A DNA stretch of 64,000 nt from Thamnidium elegans (GCA_025201345.1 JAIXMG010000004.1:1054001-1118000), one strand, 5' to 3'; counted from the first letter of the stretch, positions 11,296 to 21,996 are shown. Notes: generated by a model from the sequence alone, not told the origin. Numbers and translations: made by a program.

Positions 11296-12045
11296 GAATG
11301 ACTTGTTACCATAAAGGTAACAATGGTAACAAGTTTTTTGAATGAGAAATACTCATCTCATAAACAAAAGCTAGCCAAAAGAATCTCGAAAACCTTTTAA
11401 GGAAGGCTTTAGATACATGAATATTTATTTTTTTGTATTCTTTTTAATTTTTTTTTATTATTATAATTGAAATGTTTTTTTTAAAAAGAAAATATGGTCT
11501 CCAACACCATATATGTAATAAATGTTACTATGACGGATATTCATATTTGGACAATCTACAATTAATTTTTTAATCGAAGCATAAATATAATGTTGCTTCT
11601 TTATGCATAAACATGTGTTACTTTCTTGATTATTTTACAAAAATATAAACATTACAATGTTTTTAAAATAAATATAAATCAATAAAATAATTACGGATAA
11701 ACTATATATTTTTAATTAAATACGTTAGCGAATATATCCGTCTATATCTTTTTGGATTTATACATTTTTTTTTTTTACTGAGAAACATTTATGTTAGAAA
11801 TGTTTTTTTTTTATTTCAATGTATATTAGAATAATTATAAAAACAAGCTTCACTATTTTTATTTATTTTAATTACATTTCATCAAAAACCATAAATACAC
11901 AAATAAAAAATAAAATAAAATTACATTTTATTTTCAATTTTATTTATATATTTATTAACATCCGAAGCATAAACGTTTCTCAACATACGCATTTTTTTTT
12001 TTAAAAAAAAAAAGATTTTTGAGTTGGAAGTAGGGAGTCCTATAA
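11296..12045. other. gene-free AT-extreme spacer
   Basis: Very AT-rich with poly-T/A tracts. An inverted pair ACTTGTTACC / GGTAACAAGT (about 11300-11336) could form a short hairpin. A TATAAAT motif at 12041-12047 overlaps the start proposed for the next small ORF. Nothing else is supported. Confidence 0.4.
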
Positions 12046-12207
12046 ATGAGGACGTGTTGTAAGTTAATTTCATTGTTTATACACTTTTTTATTCTAATTT
12101 ATGTTACTTTTATTTTATTTTACCTTAGTACTTCTTTTCTCGCTGACACTGAAGAGCTCTCTGTAGAGTCTGCTCCAGTAGCAAAACATGCTAGAAGAAA
12201 AGCCTAA
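12046..12207 (+). CDS. possible 53-aa secreted or membrane micropeptide
   Basis: An ATG at 12046 opens a 53-codon frame. It has a basic/Cys N-terminus (MRTCCK), a strongly hydrophobic stretch (about residues 8-32) and a hydrophilic tail with acidic residues, ending in AKHARRKA before TAA TAA-rich sequence. The layout resembles a signal peptide plus a short peptide with basic processing sites. Weak points: the ATG overlaps a TATAAAT motif, and the hydrophobic stretch could be an AT-rich accident. No family recognised. Confidence 0.25.
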   Translation: MRTCCKLISLFIHFFILIYVTFILFYLSTSFLADTEELSVESAPVAKHARRKA

Positions 12208-12721
12208 TAAGCAGATGAGCTTTTGATTGGCCAACTCCTCTGTTAGGCTATGTTTTTAGCGTAATAACTACGGAAAATAGTCTTTTTTTTTTTTTTCCTT
12301 TATTTTTCTCCCTTTATTTTTCTTTTTCTTTTTTTTCACTTTCAGTAAACAGATTTTACAATTTCAACACTAATAATATTTGCCTCTATGTTCGGTTAAC
12401 TGCGAAGAGTTTATTTTAAGATGCTCATTTAACTACATTGCCTCTTTCAGTTTATATTTTAAGAAACAACGCTCATTTCAGAAAGGTATAACATCGTTAC
12501 AGTTTTTTTTTTTTATATATATTCTTTGGATGTATCTGCATATAGGTCTCAGATTATATTTAAGCTCCGACTAATTTAATTTCTTGTAAAATTGAAAAAC
12601 ATATTATAAATAAAATATATATATTAAATTACATCAATAGAGAAAAAAGAATAAATATAATATTTGGAAAATCTTTTTAAAAGATCAAAAATTGAATTTA
12701 GATATAAATAAAAATTAAACA
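12208..12721. other. gene-free polypyrimidine-rich spacer
   Basis: Contains long T/CT tracts (12284-12340) of the kind found upstream of fungal genes, then an AT-rich leader running to the start of the 299-aa ORF. No RNA gene was seen. Confidence 0.4.
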
Positions 12722-13621
12722 ATGCCTTCTTATAACTCTTTGTACATTAAAATTAAAAAACAAAAGTATATTTATTTAGTAACTAAAGTTATGAAATTAG
12801 AAAAAAGAATTAATAAATTAAAAGAAGAAAATACTTATTACAAATCATTAAATAAAGAAAAAATAAATAATAATATTGACGATAAAATAAACAAACATTT
12901 AGAAGAGAGACTAAATAATATAAATACATTAGAATTAGATATAGATGATATTAAAGAAATTGATATAGATGATGGTAAAGAAACTGATATATGCGAAGAT
13001 TGTGGATTTGAAATTAATGAAAATGGATGTATTTGTCCTGATATATGTAAAAATGAAGATTGTGAAAATTATGACGAAGATGAGTATAATGAAATATGTA
13101 ATATATGTAAAAATAAATTAGATGAAGAGGTAGATGAACTGTGCGAAGAGTCACATACTTTAAGTGATATTGAAATGGAAGAAGAATTCTATAATGAAAA
13201 CTCATCTAAAACAAGTAAAAATAGAAAAAATTATAATAAATTAAATGAGAATGAAGAAAATATAAAAGTAATAAATAAACTAAATAAGAACTATATTAAT
13301 ATAACTAAGAATGAAAAAGATCATTTAATTGAAGATATAAAATTAAATAATAGAAATACATTAAAATTATTTAATGAAATATATATAAAACACATGAAAA
13401 AAGAAATTAAGGAAGACTATATTAATAATATTTATGAAATTTATGATAAAAATAAATCAAGGTTTATGAAAAACTTAGAAATTAGTTTTAAAATATGTTC
13501 CAGTGATAGAATATATAATAGTAATTATGTATTTCCACTATACACATTTAATAGCATAAAAAAATCATCTATTGACAATTTTATAAATTTATTAGAAAAA
13601 CACGTTATAGAAAATATGTGA
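12722..13621 (+). CDS. AT-extreme 299-aa Cys-rich protein of unknown origin
   Basis: Intronless ORF with almost exclusively A/T third positions and dominated by Lys, Asn, Ile, Glu and Asp. Residues 18-45 form a likely coiled coil. Residues about 88-130 hold a Cys cluster (CEDCGF, CICPDICKNEDC, ICNICKN) that could bind zinc, followed by an acidic stretch. The C-terminal 80 residues are less biased and end ...INLLEKHVIENM. Codon use is unlike the flanking host genes. I do not recognise a family. It lies in a transposon-rich zone, so mobile-element cargo, a plasmid or viral origin, or a fast-evolving gene are all possible. Confidence 0.5.
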   Translation: MPSYNSLYIKIKKQKYIYLVTKVMKLEKRINKLKEENTYYKSLNKEKINNNIDDKINKHLEERLNNINTLELDIDDIKEIDIDDGKETDICEDCGFEINENGCICPDICKNEDCENYDEDEYNEICNICKNKLDEEVDELCEESHTLSDIEMEEEFYNENSSKTSKNRKNYNKLNENEENIKVINKLNKNYINITKNEKDHLIEDIKLNNRNTLKLFNEIYIKHMKKEIKEDYINNIYEIYDKNKSRFMKNLEISFKICSSDRIYNSNYVFPLYTFNSIKKSSIDNFINLLEKHVIENM

Positions 13622-14387
13622 GACCTTAATACATAATGACCCTATTCTTTTTTCTTTCTTTTTTACTCTCTGTTAACTTAACTGTTATTCTTTATAGTAA
13701 AGATTACCGGAATGACTAAATGACTTGACAACTTCCTTCTTTTATTTTCATTTTATCTATGTAGGGCGTTAACCAAGCTAGGCTGAATAAAAAAAAAAGG
13801 TATGTCATAATTTATTTTTACTTTCCTAGCCTTAACGTCGTTTTATATATTTAGCTTTGGTTCTTGATGGGGTTCTATGTAATTGTTAAATGGCTTAACG
13901 GGTTTTGTTTTTTTTAAGGATACATTAATCGCGATTTATATTACTGTGTATAAAAAGGTACAGAGCTAAAGTTTTACAATGTTTAAATTACATTCATTTA
14001 GCCTAAATTATTCTTTTTAGATAATCAACTTTGGTTGTTTTTTTTCTTTGGTGGGATAAAGGGACTTCAAAATTTCCCCAAACATAAAGGTATATATTTA
14101 CATATTTGTATTGTCTCTTTCTAAAACTGTTACTTAATATAGTTGACTTTACATTGATAAACGTTTCTGCACCTTTTTTTTTTTTTTTTTTTTCGTAAAT
14201 GTATAATTTGATACAAAATAAAGAGATAATTATTTGGTTTGCCATAAGAATGATTATAAATGATGAAAGTAACAATGAGACCATAATACAATACTAGTTC
14301 CTATAACGTATATGGTACCAAATTGACCATAATACAATAATTATATATGGGAAAAAAGAGGACATAATATAACATTGATACCATATA
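13622..14387. other. gene-free spacer before the Tc1 element
   Basis: An inverted pair around CTAGGCTGAA (13781) and TTTCCTAGCCTTAACG (13822) and a tandem GACCATAATACAAT pair (14279 and 14326) are present. The 93-codon ORF here contains a poly-Lys run and is not convincing. TA at 14386-14387 is the left target duplication of the Tc1 element. Confidence 0.4.
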
Positions 14388-16018
14388 CAGTGGGCGGCAA
14401 AATTGTCCGCATGTTTGGAATTTCTGAGTATTTCAGCTTTAATATGCGCTTATTTACGTAGTCACGCAACATATTTTATATCATTTAAAAGCCACACATC
14501 TGGTAAGTCGAATGATACTAATTATATTATAGAGTGACATAGTTCAACCTCCGAAAAACTACTATGAATGTGAGCACTACATGCGGACAATTTTGCCGGT
14601 TTATAAAAAAATTAAATTTTTTAAATTCAAGAACCACAATTTGGTAGAAGATAAAAATTTGCTTATAACAACTACAGAGCAAGCCTTTATTACAGCTCTA
14701 ATTTCTTTTCATTCTAGTATTTTACAAATTCATTAAGGTAAATTGACATGCGCAACCTCTCGCGATCTAAAAAGGAAAACGTGTTACAATGTTTGGAGAG
14801 TGGTCTCAGTATACTTGAAACATCGTCCAGAACTGGTGTAAGTAAGTCTACTGTTTCTAAAATAGGAAAAAATGAATTATCGGAGAGAGAAACGCAAAAA
14901 GCAGGTAGAAAAAAAAAGTTACTAGTACAACAATTGATTATATGGTGAGAAAGGTAACTGTAAATGGAGTAGAATCAGCCAATGAGATTTCAAGAATGCT
15001 TAAAAGTGAGCTGGGAGTATCATTGAGCGATCGAAGTATCCGTAGGTATCTCTCATCGCGAGGTATTGAGCGATATAAGAAGCCTGAAAAACCACTATTT
15101 AGTGTAAAGAGCAGAAAAAATCGCCTAGTGTTCGGCAAAATGCACGTTGATTGGACGGATATGGACTGGAAAGATGTAGTGTGGTCCGACGAGACCAAAA
15201 TCAATCGCTTTGGCTCCGACGGTGCTCACTGGGGCTATAAAAGGGTCACTGAAAACGTCCGCCCATCCCAAATCCAGCAAACAGTAAAGCATAATGGTGG
15301 ATCTTTTAAAATTTGGAGTTGTATCACCTGGTCCGGCGTGGGTTATTTAGTGTTTATAGATGATACTCTCGATAAGGAGCTCTATAAACAAATTTTAGAG
15401 GAAGATTTGATGAAAACATTGCATGACTATAGTATTAATCCAAAGGATATAACATTTATGCATGATGATGATCCGAAGCATACCTCCAAATTAGTAACTC
15501 AGTGGCTTGAAGAGCAGCCTTTTGATACGATGACTTGGCCCGCACAGTCACCTGACCTTAACCCAATTGAAAACATCTGGGGAATGTTGAAAAAACGTTT
15601 GTACTCACGTTATGATAAGCCTCCAGCATCAATGAAAGAGCATAAGCAACGAATCATCGATATTTGGTATGGAATAACGGCTGAAGAGATTAGACCATTC
15701 ATGCTAAGTATGAACAAGCGTTGTACAGAAGTTCTAAAAGCCAAAGGATATTGGATTAATCATTAATCTCATTTTAAACGAATAAAAAATTTAATTTTTT
15801 TATAAACCGGCAAAATTGTCCGCATGTAGTGCTCACATTCATAGTAGTTTTTCGGAGGTTGAACTATGTCACTCTATAATATAATTAGTATCATTCGACT
15901 TACCAGATGTGTGGCTTTTAAATGATATAAAATATGTTGCGTGACTACGTAAATAAGCGCATATTAAAGCTGAAATACTCAGAAATTCCAAACATGCGGA
16001 CAATTTTGCCGCCCACTG
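14388..16018 (+). mobile_element. Tc1/mariner transposon, nearly intact
   Basis: Flanked by TA on both sides (14386-14387, 16019-16020) with terminal inverted repeats of about 235 bp (14388-14624 and 15783-16018) that look almost identical. Each terminal repeat is itself bounded by inverted copies of the tip GGCAAAATTGTCCGCATG, giving four tip copies. Inside is one transposase gene with a single frame break in a poly-A run. The right end lies in a Gag-like ORF on the minus strand. Confidence 0.93.
14748..15766 (+). pseudogene. Tc1-like transposase, one homopolymer frameshift
   Basis: The N-terminal frame (14748-14948) has a helix-turn-helix (LETSSRTGVSKSTVSKI), and the second frame (from about 14920) holds the rest of the DNA-binding region and the catalytic core. 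The catalytic residues are present: WSDETKI (first Asp), FMHDDDPKHTS (second Asp) and WPAQSPDLNPIENIW (Glu), as in DD34E Tc1 enzymes. The two frames meet in a run of nine A at 14909-14917, where a one-base indel restores a continuous product. This is either an inactivating mutation or a sequencing error. The C-terminus ends KAKGYWINH. Confidence 0.85.
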
Positions 16019-16475
16019 TATCATGGTTTTTCTTATGAATAACAATATCCGTTTTGAGCTGGAGAAAAGGAAGACTAGAAGGTACCAAAGAAAACTTTTT
16101 CTCGTCTTGCATTTTAACAGGTTCATGAATAGACTTTAAGATAGCAAAAGCATTTTTGGCTTCAAGATATTGCTTTTCTGCTTCTTTGCAAATAGCAAAT
16201 GCATTTCTAGCGTTGTCCGAATCAGGCTGTACTTTATGATAGGATAAGTAATGACCATATACAATCGAGTATTGATTTTTTAAATTAATCAAATTTGCTT
16301 GGGCAGTTTCTTTAAGATCTTCAGGAACGCCAGGAGCAAGACCAACAGAGACTTCTTCCATAGGTTGAAATTCAGAGAGAGGAGAGTTAGGCTCACTAAC
16401 AGATTCTTGATTGTTAGGAGATACAGGAGCAGAGACAGATTGTCGAGAGTTAGACATTTGAGAGATAGAATTCAC
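16019..16475 (-). pseudogene. truncated retrotransposon Gag N-terminus
   Basis: Minus-strand ORF of about 150 codons starting MNSISQMSNSRQ at 16475 and ending at the Tc1 insertion point. The Ser/Pro/Glu-rich leader and the helical segment ending SLVPSSLPFLQLKTD resemble the start of Ty3-like Gag proteins of Mucorales. After the Tc1 element the frame does not obviously continue as Gag, so the copy was already broken or the remainder is missing. A TATAAATACA box (minus strand, about 16599-16608) lies upstream. Confidence 0.55.
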
Positions 16476-17236
16476 AGTAAAAAATGTGGTAAATGGGTAA
16501 AAATAAATAATAAGAAGTCAAGTAAAAATACTGTGAGACTGGATAAGAATGTTTTTATTTTTCCAAAAGAGATATGAGGATTATAAGAATCCTTTCTAAA
16601 GTTGTATTTATACCCTTCTACCAATTAGACTAGTAATTTAGAATAAACTATATTAGTGTCTCTTACATCATATTATTTTATGATGTATTTTATATAACGA
16701 CTTCCACTTTATTGTTTAGTTTGTATATTTTACACTAGCCATTGATAATGATGTAAGCTATGTTTTTTACTAATTATGTGCTAGATCACGACAATGATTA
16801 CTATAAGCTCTATGATAAATACAAAATTGTTGGTTAGTGATATATACAGACTAGATATCCCTCTTCATCTTCGTTATTATTACGATATAGCACATCAAAA
16901 CTAAACATTATTAATCATAGACGATTAATAATACAATATAGAATTATCCTAAACAATCATCCACTATTATTATCAATGACAGGGCAACTGCCATTTAATA
17001 ATAAGAACTACCAATTAAACACAATGCGCATAAATGCTTAAACCAATCGGATTATCAATAAGGATTAACCATAATCCTTATGATATTTAAAACTGACTTT
17101 TCTTACTCTACAATTAGAATGGCTAATTGTATAACCCCTTTAGTATAAATACATCCTTCTTTTTCATCTAAAATAAAAACAATCACAATTAAGACTTTTA
17201 TCAATACTTTAAAGGACTTATTTTCTATTGTGTATT
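16476..17236. other. LTR-like spacer between two Gag ORFs
   Basis: Two related modules in opposite orientation: minus-strand TATAAATACA near 16600 followed by AAAATAAAAACATTC, and plus-strand TATAAATACATCC near 17142 followed by AAAATAAAAACAATC. This arrangement looks like two diverged LTRs or one inverted pair. No coding potential. Confidence 0.4.
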
Positions 17237-18400
17237 TCAGTTAGAACCAGAAGGGGCATCGGATGCTTGTCCTTCATCACGAACACGAGCCTGAGCTACA
17301 TGTCGATTACGACCACTGGAGTGACGTTTTTCAACACGAGAGGGAGAAAAAGAGGCGGACTCAACTACACTGTGTTCATCCAGCTTGTTATAGAGCTCCT
17401 TGCTCAAACTCATGATAAACGATAAGTTACGTTTAGTAGTGGCAGGAGCGGTGGCCAAGGCAATGGTGACGTTACCCTTCAAGTTGGCAGGTAAGGCACT
17501 AAGAAACCAAGAACACATCACCGAGGAATCAACCACACCAGAACGACGCTTCAGATCCTGGAATCTGTTGATGAAAGACTCGATCGTCTGATGCTTGGAC
17601 ATACGCAAAGTAAGAAGTTCATTGGTAGCAGCTTCCTGCTCAGCATCCTGCGTGATGCCATACTGGGTGTTGAAACCAGACTTGAATCCCTCCCAAGTAG
17701 CACCAGGAGGCTCGGTGGTGAAGTCAGTCAACCAGGCACGAATCTCAGTTGGCAAACAGAGAGGTAAGAGTCGACACCAGTGATCGTCGAAAGCGAGTTG
17801 ATAAGTGTTCAGGACATCCTCGAACTTGCTTACGCATGCCTTCAATGAAGGGAAAATGGTACGGGTACCATCATAGACATGTCCCATCCATTGGAAAAAA
17901 GACAGTTGTACGGGTACAACAGCACGAGGAACATTCTTATACAAGAATGAATTGTCAGTGGCCGGAGCAACAGGAACAGAGGTCAAAAGTCGTTGAACTT
18001 CGAGAAGTTCGTCCAACACGGCACGAAGAGAACGAAGCTCGGTTACAAGCTGAGGAGGAGCAACTTGGCCTTGCGAAATGATCGCGGTGGAAAGATCAAG
18101 GATCCGGCGTTGGAGCACCTTCAAGTTTCTTTCAATACCTTGAAGGGGGTCGGCAGCAGCAGAGGAGAACACCGAGACATCATCCATGTCAACGTCGACA
18201 TTATCACCCAAGTACACCTCATCACTCAAGATGCTGTCCAAATTGTCAAATTCCAACAAGAGCTGATCATTGTCGAAATCATCCGTATTGTTGGCATCAG
18301 GAGCAACAGGGGCGGTGGCCTTGTCAACTTGAGTAGACACAGTAGTATTAGTACCGGAAGGGGAGGTGGATTGGTTGTTGGAAGCAGACATGGTAGGCAA
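17237..18400 (-). CDS. Ty3-like retrotransposon Gag
   Basis: Intact 387-codon ORF. A Ser/Thr-rich and acidic N-terminus (to about residue 85) precedes a helical stretch. The capsid-like region has the Retrotrans_gag pattern (FFQWMGHVYDGTRTIFPSL, WCRLLPLCLPTEIRAWL, TWEGFKSGFNTQYG, TIESFINRFQDLKRRSGV). The C-terminus is basic and Ser-rich without a CCHC knuckle. No protease, reverse transcriptase or integrase follows, so the element is truncated or non-autonomous. GC content is clearly higher than the neighbourhood, in keeping with a young mobile sequence. The C-terminal end lies next to LTR-like DNA. Confidence 0.8.
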   Translation of the reverse strand: MPTMSASNNQSTSPSGTNTTVSTQVDKATAPVAPDANNTDDFDNDQLLLEFDNLDSILSDEVYLGDNVDVDMDDVSVFSSAAADPLQGIERNLKVLQRRILDLSTAIISQGQVAPPQLVTELRSLRAVLDELLEVQRLLTSVPVAPATDNSFLYKNVPRAVVPVQLSFFQWMGHVYDGTRTIFPSLKACVSKFEDVLNTYQLAFDDHWCRLLPLCLPTEIRAWLTDFTTEPPGATWEGFKSGFNTQYGITQDAEQEAATNELLTLRMSKHQTIESFINRFQDLKRRSGVVDSSVMCSWFLSALPANLKGNVTIALATAPATTKRNLSFIMSLSKELYNKLDEHSVVESASFSPSRVEKRHSSGRNRHVAQARVRDEGQASDAPSGSN

Positions 18401-19102
18401 ATTAATAAAAAAATAAACGATTTAACGAAAAAAAAAGATATATTGTTAAAATATGAGTCTTATAATTTCGTTAAAAGTCAAAAATAAGATGGTTTTTATT
18501 AATTTGCAAAAAGAAGGTTATTTTATATAAAAGTGAGATCTGAATTCAATGACCGTTTAAATATATCCGCTTATAGCTTATTGTGCTTGGGAAAATATTA
18601 TATAATCTGAGCCTGGTAAAATAGGTGACGATTTGTGTAAAAGGGAAAATGGTGATTTTCCTGGTGTATCACAAATATTCTAAATAGGTTCTTTAGCTGG
18701 AATTTTAATTATTACACTGAGTAAATAATTAAGCTTGTCAAATAAGATCCAAAGCAGATCTTAAATAGTAATCAAAAGGTTAGATATATAGCTGGTATAT
18801 ATCAACTATAGAAGAAGAAAAACAGTTATGTTCCATTTCAAGAGATTCAGTTTATTGTTACCATTGAGATTAGTCTTTTGTGTATAAAGTGAAGTAAAAG
18901 TATATATAAAAAAAAAAGGGGGGGGGGAAAGGCAAGGTCGCTTACGTCTGCGGTTGAAAAAAAAAGTCACCTTCTGCTTGGCTAAACAACCTCTTTTTTT
19001 ATACGTGATTCTGAAATTTATATAGTAAGTCCTAAGTATACTGAAAAAAAGAAAGCACGAATATATGTAGTAAATCAATTTTTTTTATTATCGTAGCGTC
19101 TC

Positions 19103-19135
<33 letters not shown>

Positions 19136-19475
19136 GATAACGTGGCAATGTCTTTTTTTCTTTTTTTTTTTCCTTTAAATAAATTTGTATATTTGTCTAT
19201 ATTATTTGTACTTAGATAATTAACTTATTCCTCTATACATGTAATTACTAAGATCTAAACGACCATGACGCTGTAATATACCTATATGTTATAGAACATT
19301 GATATGCACCTTTTTAATATTTTAATTCCCGGGTAAAGAAAAAATCTAAATTTAGAATAAAAAAAAGGGGAAGAGTATTTCCTACTGAAAATAGCGGAAT
19401 ATATTCCGTATTTAGTAACTATGTCCATTAATAACAGTATCATTTACTAAATATCTGGCCATAGTGTAGCCATTG
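18401..19475. other. gene-free spacer with homopolymer runs
   Basis: AT-rich sequence with a G9 run near 18921 and a ~30-bp poly-T at 19105-19134. Several diverged TATA and AATAAA-like signals may be the 5' LTR of the Gag to the left, but no ends can be fixed. The 90-codon minus ORF (18806-19078) spans homopolymers and is not supported. Confidence 0.35.
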
Positions 19476-19740
19476 GATTAAGTTTCACTTGATATAGAAT
19501 TATTATATTCATGCAAGGTAAGATATACTCTTGTCATGTTGAACTATTAATAAGATAATAATAAATGATAATGATAATAAACATATACTGCTTACAACGG
19601 TAATTAAATCTTGGTGAAGTAATGTGGGACAATCATGCTAGTCTTATTTACAAGTATTTACATAAAGATATATGTATGAATAAATAAGGATATATATTCG
19701 GTATTATATAATGATATAAGTGACTATGGTATAAGCATCC
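19476..19740 (+). repeat. dispersed repeat, copy 2
   Basis: Inverted match to 763-1041. The shared segment ends exactly at CTATGGTATAAGCATCC, after which DIRS-like coding sequence begins, so this boundary is a true insertion or truncation junction. Confidence 0.75.
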
Positions 19741-19820
19741 TCAACAATGGGGTCAACACTCTGGATCTATTTGCAACGCGTCTGAACAACAAGTGCGATC
19801 AATATGTAACATGGAAATTC

Positions 19821-20367
19821 TGTTGTATCTACGTAATATATGTAATAATATCGAATTAGACATAGATTATACAAGTACTCATATTCTCATATAGTCACTT
19901 ACATAATCTATATACAATTAGACTATTTCTACTTGTATTACTCAGATATCTCTTAGCGTTCTATCGATTGAATATAAATTTATTAAAGACTGTTAATACT
20001 AATTGAATAACTAAGATAACTGGTTTACATAAATAATTTTCACATCATTTATAATCCACAAGCCTCTATCTGTTATTATTTAGCCGTGAAGCCAATTAGA
20101 AAGATAATAGGCATCGCTGCTATTATAATTAACCTTCTTAAGAAACTATTTCTATATTCAAATTGCTCATATTTGAATGGCTTGCTAATACTGTCTAGGT
20201 TTCACATCTTATGATAAGCGTCCATTTAAATCCAATATGTATATAAGGCACACACATTTTCTTATAATAAAAACCATTACCTTTTTAAAGTCTGATAATT
20301 TTCTGTTATTATATTTTATTTTTTGTATTTTGATATTTACTTTTATTTTATAACCGTCAATATCACA
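19821..20367. mobile_element. solo LTR inserted in the DIRS relic
   Basis: A 547-bp segment starting TGTTGTATCTACG and ending ATATCACA is flanked by a perfect 5-bp duplication AATTC (19816-19820 and 20368-20372). Removing it with one duplication copy restores the open DIRS frame across the junction (..VTW-KFDEQAIATDAM..). This defines both ends exactly. No internal coding region remains, so it is a solo LTR. Orientation is not certain. Confidence 0.9.
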
Positions 20368-20372
20368 AATTC

Positions 20373-20684
20373 GACGAACAAGCAATAGCAACCGATGCGA
20401 TGAAGTTGAGTTGGACTCCCTTCCCGAATCCATATATATGCCCGCCTTGGAATCTAATACCCAGTATACTGCAGAAGTTACAACTGGTTCAGTTGAAGGA
20501 ATGCACCATGATAACACCAAATCGGGTCAGCGCAATCTGGTACCCACGCCTACTGCAATTAACTCGTTGCCACGATCCGATACTTATTCCACGAGAGGAA
20601 GTTCGCGCATCACCCGGTCAATCGCAGTCGCTTTTGGACAAAAACCAACATTGGAAACTGACAGCGTGGCATTTAACCCTTTAG
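20373..20684 (+). pseudogene. DIRS RNase H-domain C-terminus
   Basis: Frame ending TAA at 20684 reads DEQAIATDAMKLSW, then PYICPPWNLIPSILQKLQL and a downstream ISAIWYPRLLQL-like block, the characteristic end of DIRS reverse transcriptase/RNase H polyproteins. The last ~270 bp overlap the recombinase ORF in a different frame, as in other DIRS elements. The upstream portion continues before the solo LTR (19757-19820) and shows at least one frame break near 19765. Confidence 0.7.
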
Positions 20685-21700
20685 ATATCAACAAGCAACG
20701 TCGAGTAGACCTGCCATCTACTTTGAATGATGAATCAACCGCTATTATATTTAATCCTAGCCAACTCAAGTTACAACAAAAACGATATGATGGGCCTCGA
20801 CAACGTTTTTTAAACTGGGGATTACAGCATAATCGTAAAGTTTTGGAATTTGTTACAGCTATTGATTTGATCAATTATTTAGCCTATGGTCATGTCCACC
20901 ATAAATGGGTTTATTCCATAATTTTACAGTATAAACAAGGTATTCTTCAACTATATACAGCCGAGCAACATAGTCAGATTACATCCGATCCTTCCTACAT
21001 TAAATTCGTCTCAGCCTTAAAGAACGAGGCTATTATTTCCTTCGATTTTCCTGTCATCAATTTACAACCTGCTATTGATTTTATTCTAGCTTTAGGGAAC
21101 AATCAACAAATGCCACTTTTACAATTGACTCAAAAGTTATGTTTTCTATTGGGTATAACAGGATTTCTACGCCCTTCTGATATAGAACGTATTAATGATA
21201 GCAAGACTTCGGTTTCTGATGGTACATTGCGATTAGTAATTTTGGCTCCTAAGAAAAAGCGGTCCGGTCATCCTATTGAAAAAGTTGTAATTGTTTCTGA
21301 GCATTCTAACCAATTGTTATGTCCGGTAACTTGTTATCAAAGCTACCAAGAAAGGTTTAGTTCTCTATCCCCTTTGACGCGACAACATCCTAGACTGTCT
21401 CAACTTTCATATGTGCCATTAGTTCGTAATACTACGGATCATAACAAATTCATTGGGTCTGAACGGATTAGTGAACACATTAAATCTATCCTGAACTTGG
21501 CCACGACCACTGCAACTCCCTCTTCGTTAAGAACTAAGGCTATCAAGGCACGAGCAGTTGGTTCAACGAGAGCAATCCTGGCTGGTGCAAAATTAGAAGA
21601 TGTGCTTACACATGGATCTTGGGCTTCTTCTTCTATCTTCGATACGTACTATCGATTAAATAGAGCTTCGGCTACTAATTTTACTGATCTTATTTTATGA
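20411..21700 (+). CDS. DIRS tyrosine recombinase
   Basis: Intact 429-codon ORF. The N-terminal region resembles a SAM-like/core-binding part (RFLNWGLQHNRKVLEF). The catalytic half has LLGITGFLRPSDIERI (first Arg), LVILAPKKKRSG (beta-hairpin Lys region), KARAVGSTRAILAGA (second Arg box, with the HxxR position altered as in many DIRS enzymes) and GSWASSSIFDTYYRL with the nucleophilic Tyr. It would catalyse integration of the circular DNA copy without a target duplication. Intact here although the rest of the element is missing. The in-frame ATG lies within the overlapping RNase H frame. Confidence 0.85.
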   Translation: MDSLPESIYMPALESNTQYTAEVTTGSVEGMHHDNTKSGQRNLVPTPTAINSLPRSDTYSTRGSSRITRSIAVAFGQKPTLETDSVAFNPLDINKQRRVDLPSTLNDESTAIIFNPSQLKLQQKRYDGPRQRFLNWGLQHNRKVLEFVTAIDLINYLAYGHVHHKWVYSIILQYKQGILQLYTAEQHSQITSDPSYIKFVSALKNEAIISFDFPVINLQPAIDFILALGNNQQMPLLQLTQKLCFLLGITGFLRPSDIERINDSKTSVSDGTLRLVILAPKKKRSGHPIEKVVIVSEHSNQLLCPVTCYQSYQERFSSLSPLTRQHPRLSQLSYVPLVRNTTDHNKFIGSERISEHIKSILNLATTTATPSSLRTKAIKARAVGSTRAILAGAKLEDVLTHGSWASSSIFDTYYRLNRASATNFTDLIL

Positions 21701-21726
21701 AGTACACTCGCTATACTCTGTATACA

Positions 21727-21828
21727 CAACAAGAGTCTCCGACCCTAATGAAGGATAATAGTTAATTAAGTTCGAAGCATAGCTGACGAACTAAACTTAT
21801 TATACGAAGGGGAGGAGACTCTTGTTGT
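21727..21828. repeat. DIRS internal complementary region
   Basis: Starts CAACAAGAGTCTCC and ends GAGACTCTTGTTGT. The part from 21757 to 21828 is the inverted complement of 21997-22068 with one mismatch. It follows the recombinase stop codon by 27 bp, the expected place for the circular-junction complement of a DIRS element. Confidence 0.82.
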
Positions 21829-21996
21829 CCCACACTTTTTATTTTCCCTCCCTTTATATTTTATTTATATTTTATTTACTTATTTATATTTCTGTATGGA
21901 TAAGGTTTCTATAATTATCTCAAGTAACATTTTATTATTATCAAAAAAAAATTTTTTTTTCTGAATATTTCGAATTAATAAAGAAAAGATGGTAAC

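Noticed and set aside
18806..19078. 90-aa minus-strand ORF
   Set aside because: Built from low-complexity and poly-G/poly-A runs, with no conserved pattern or promoter.
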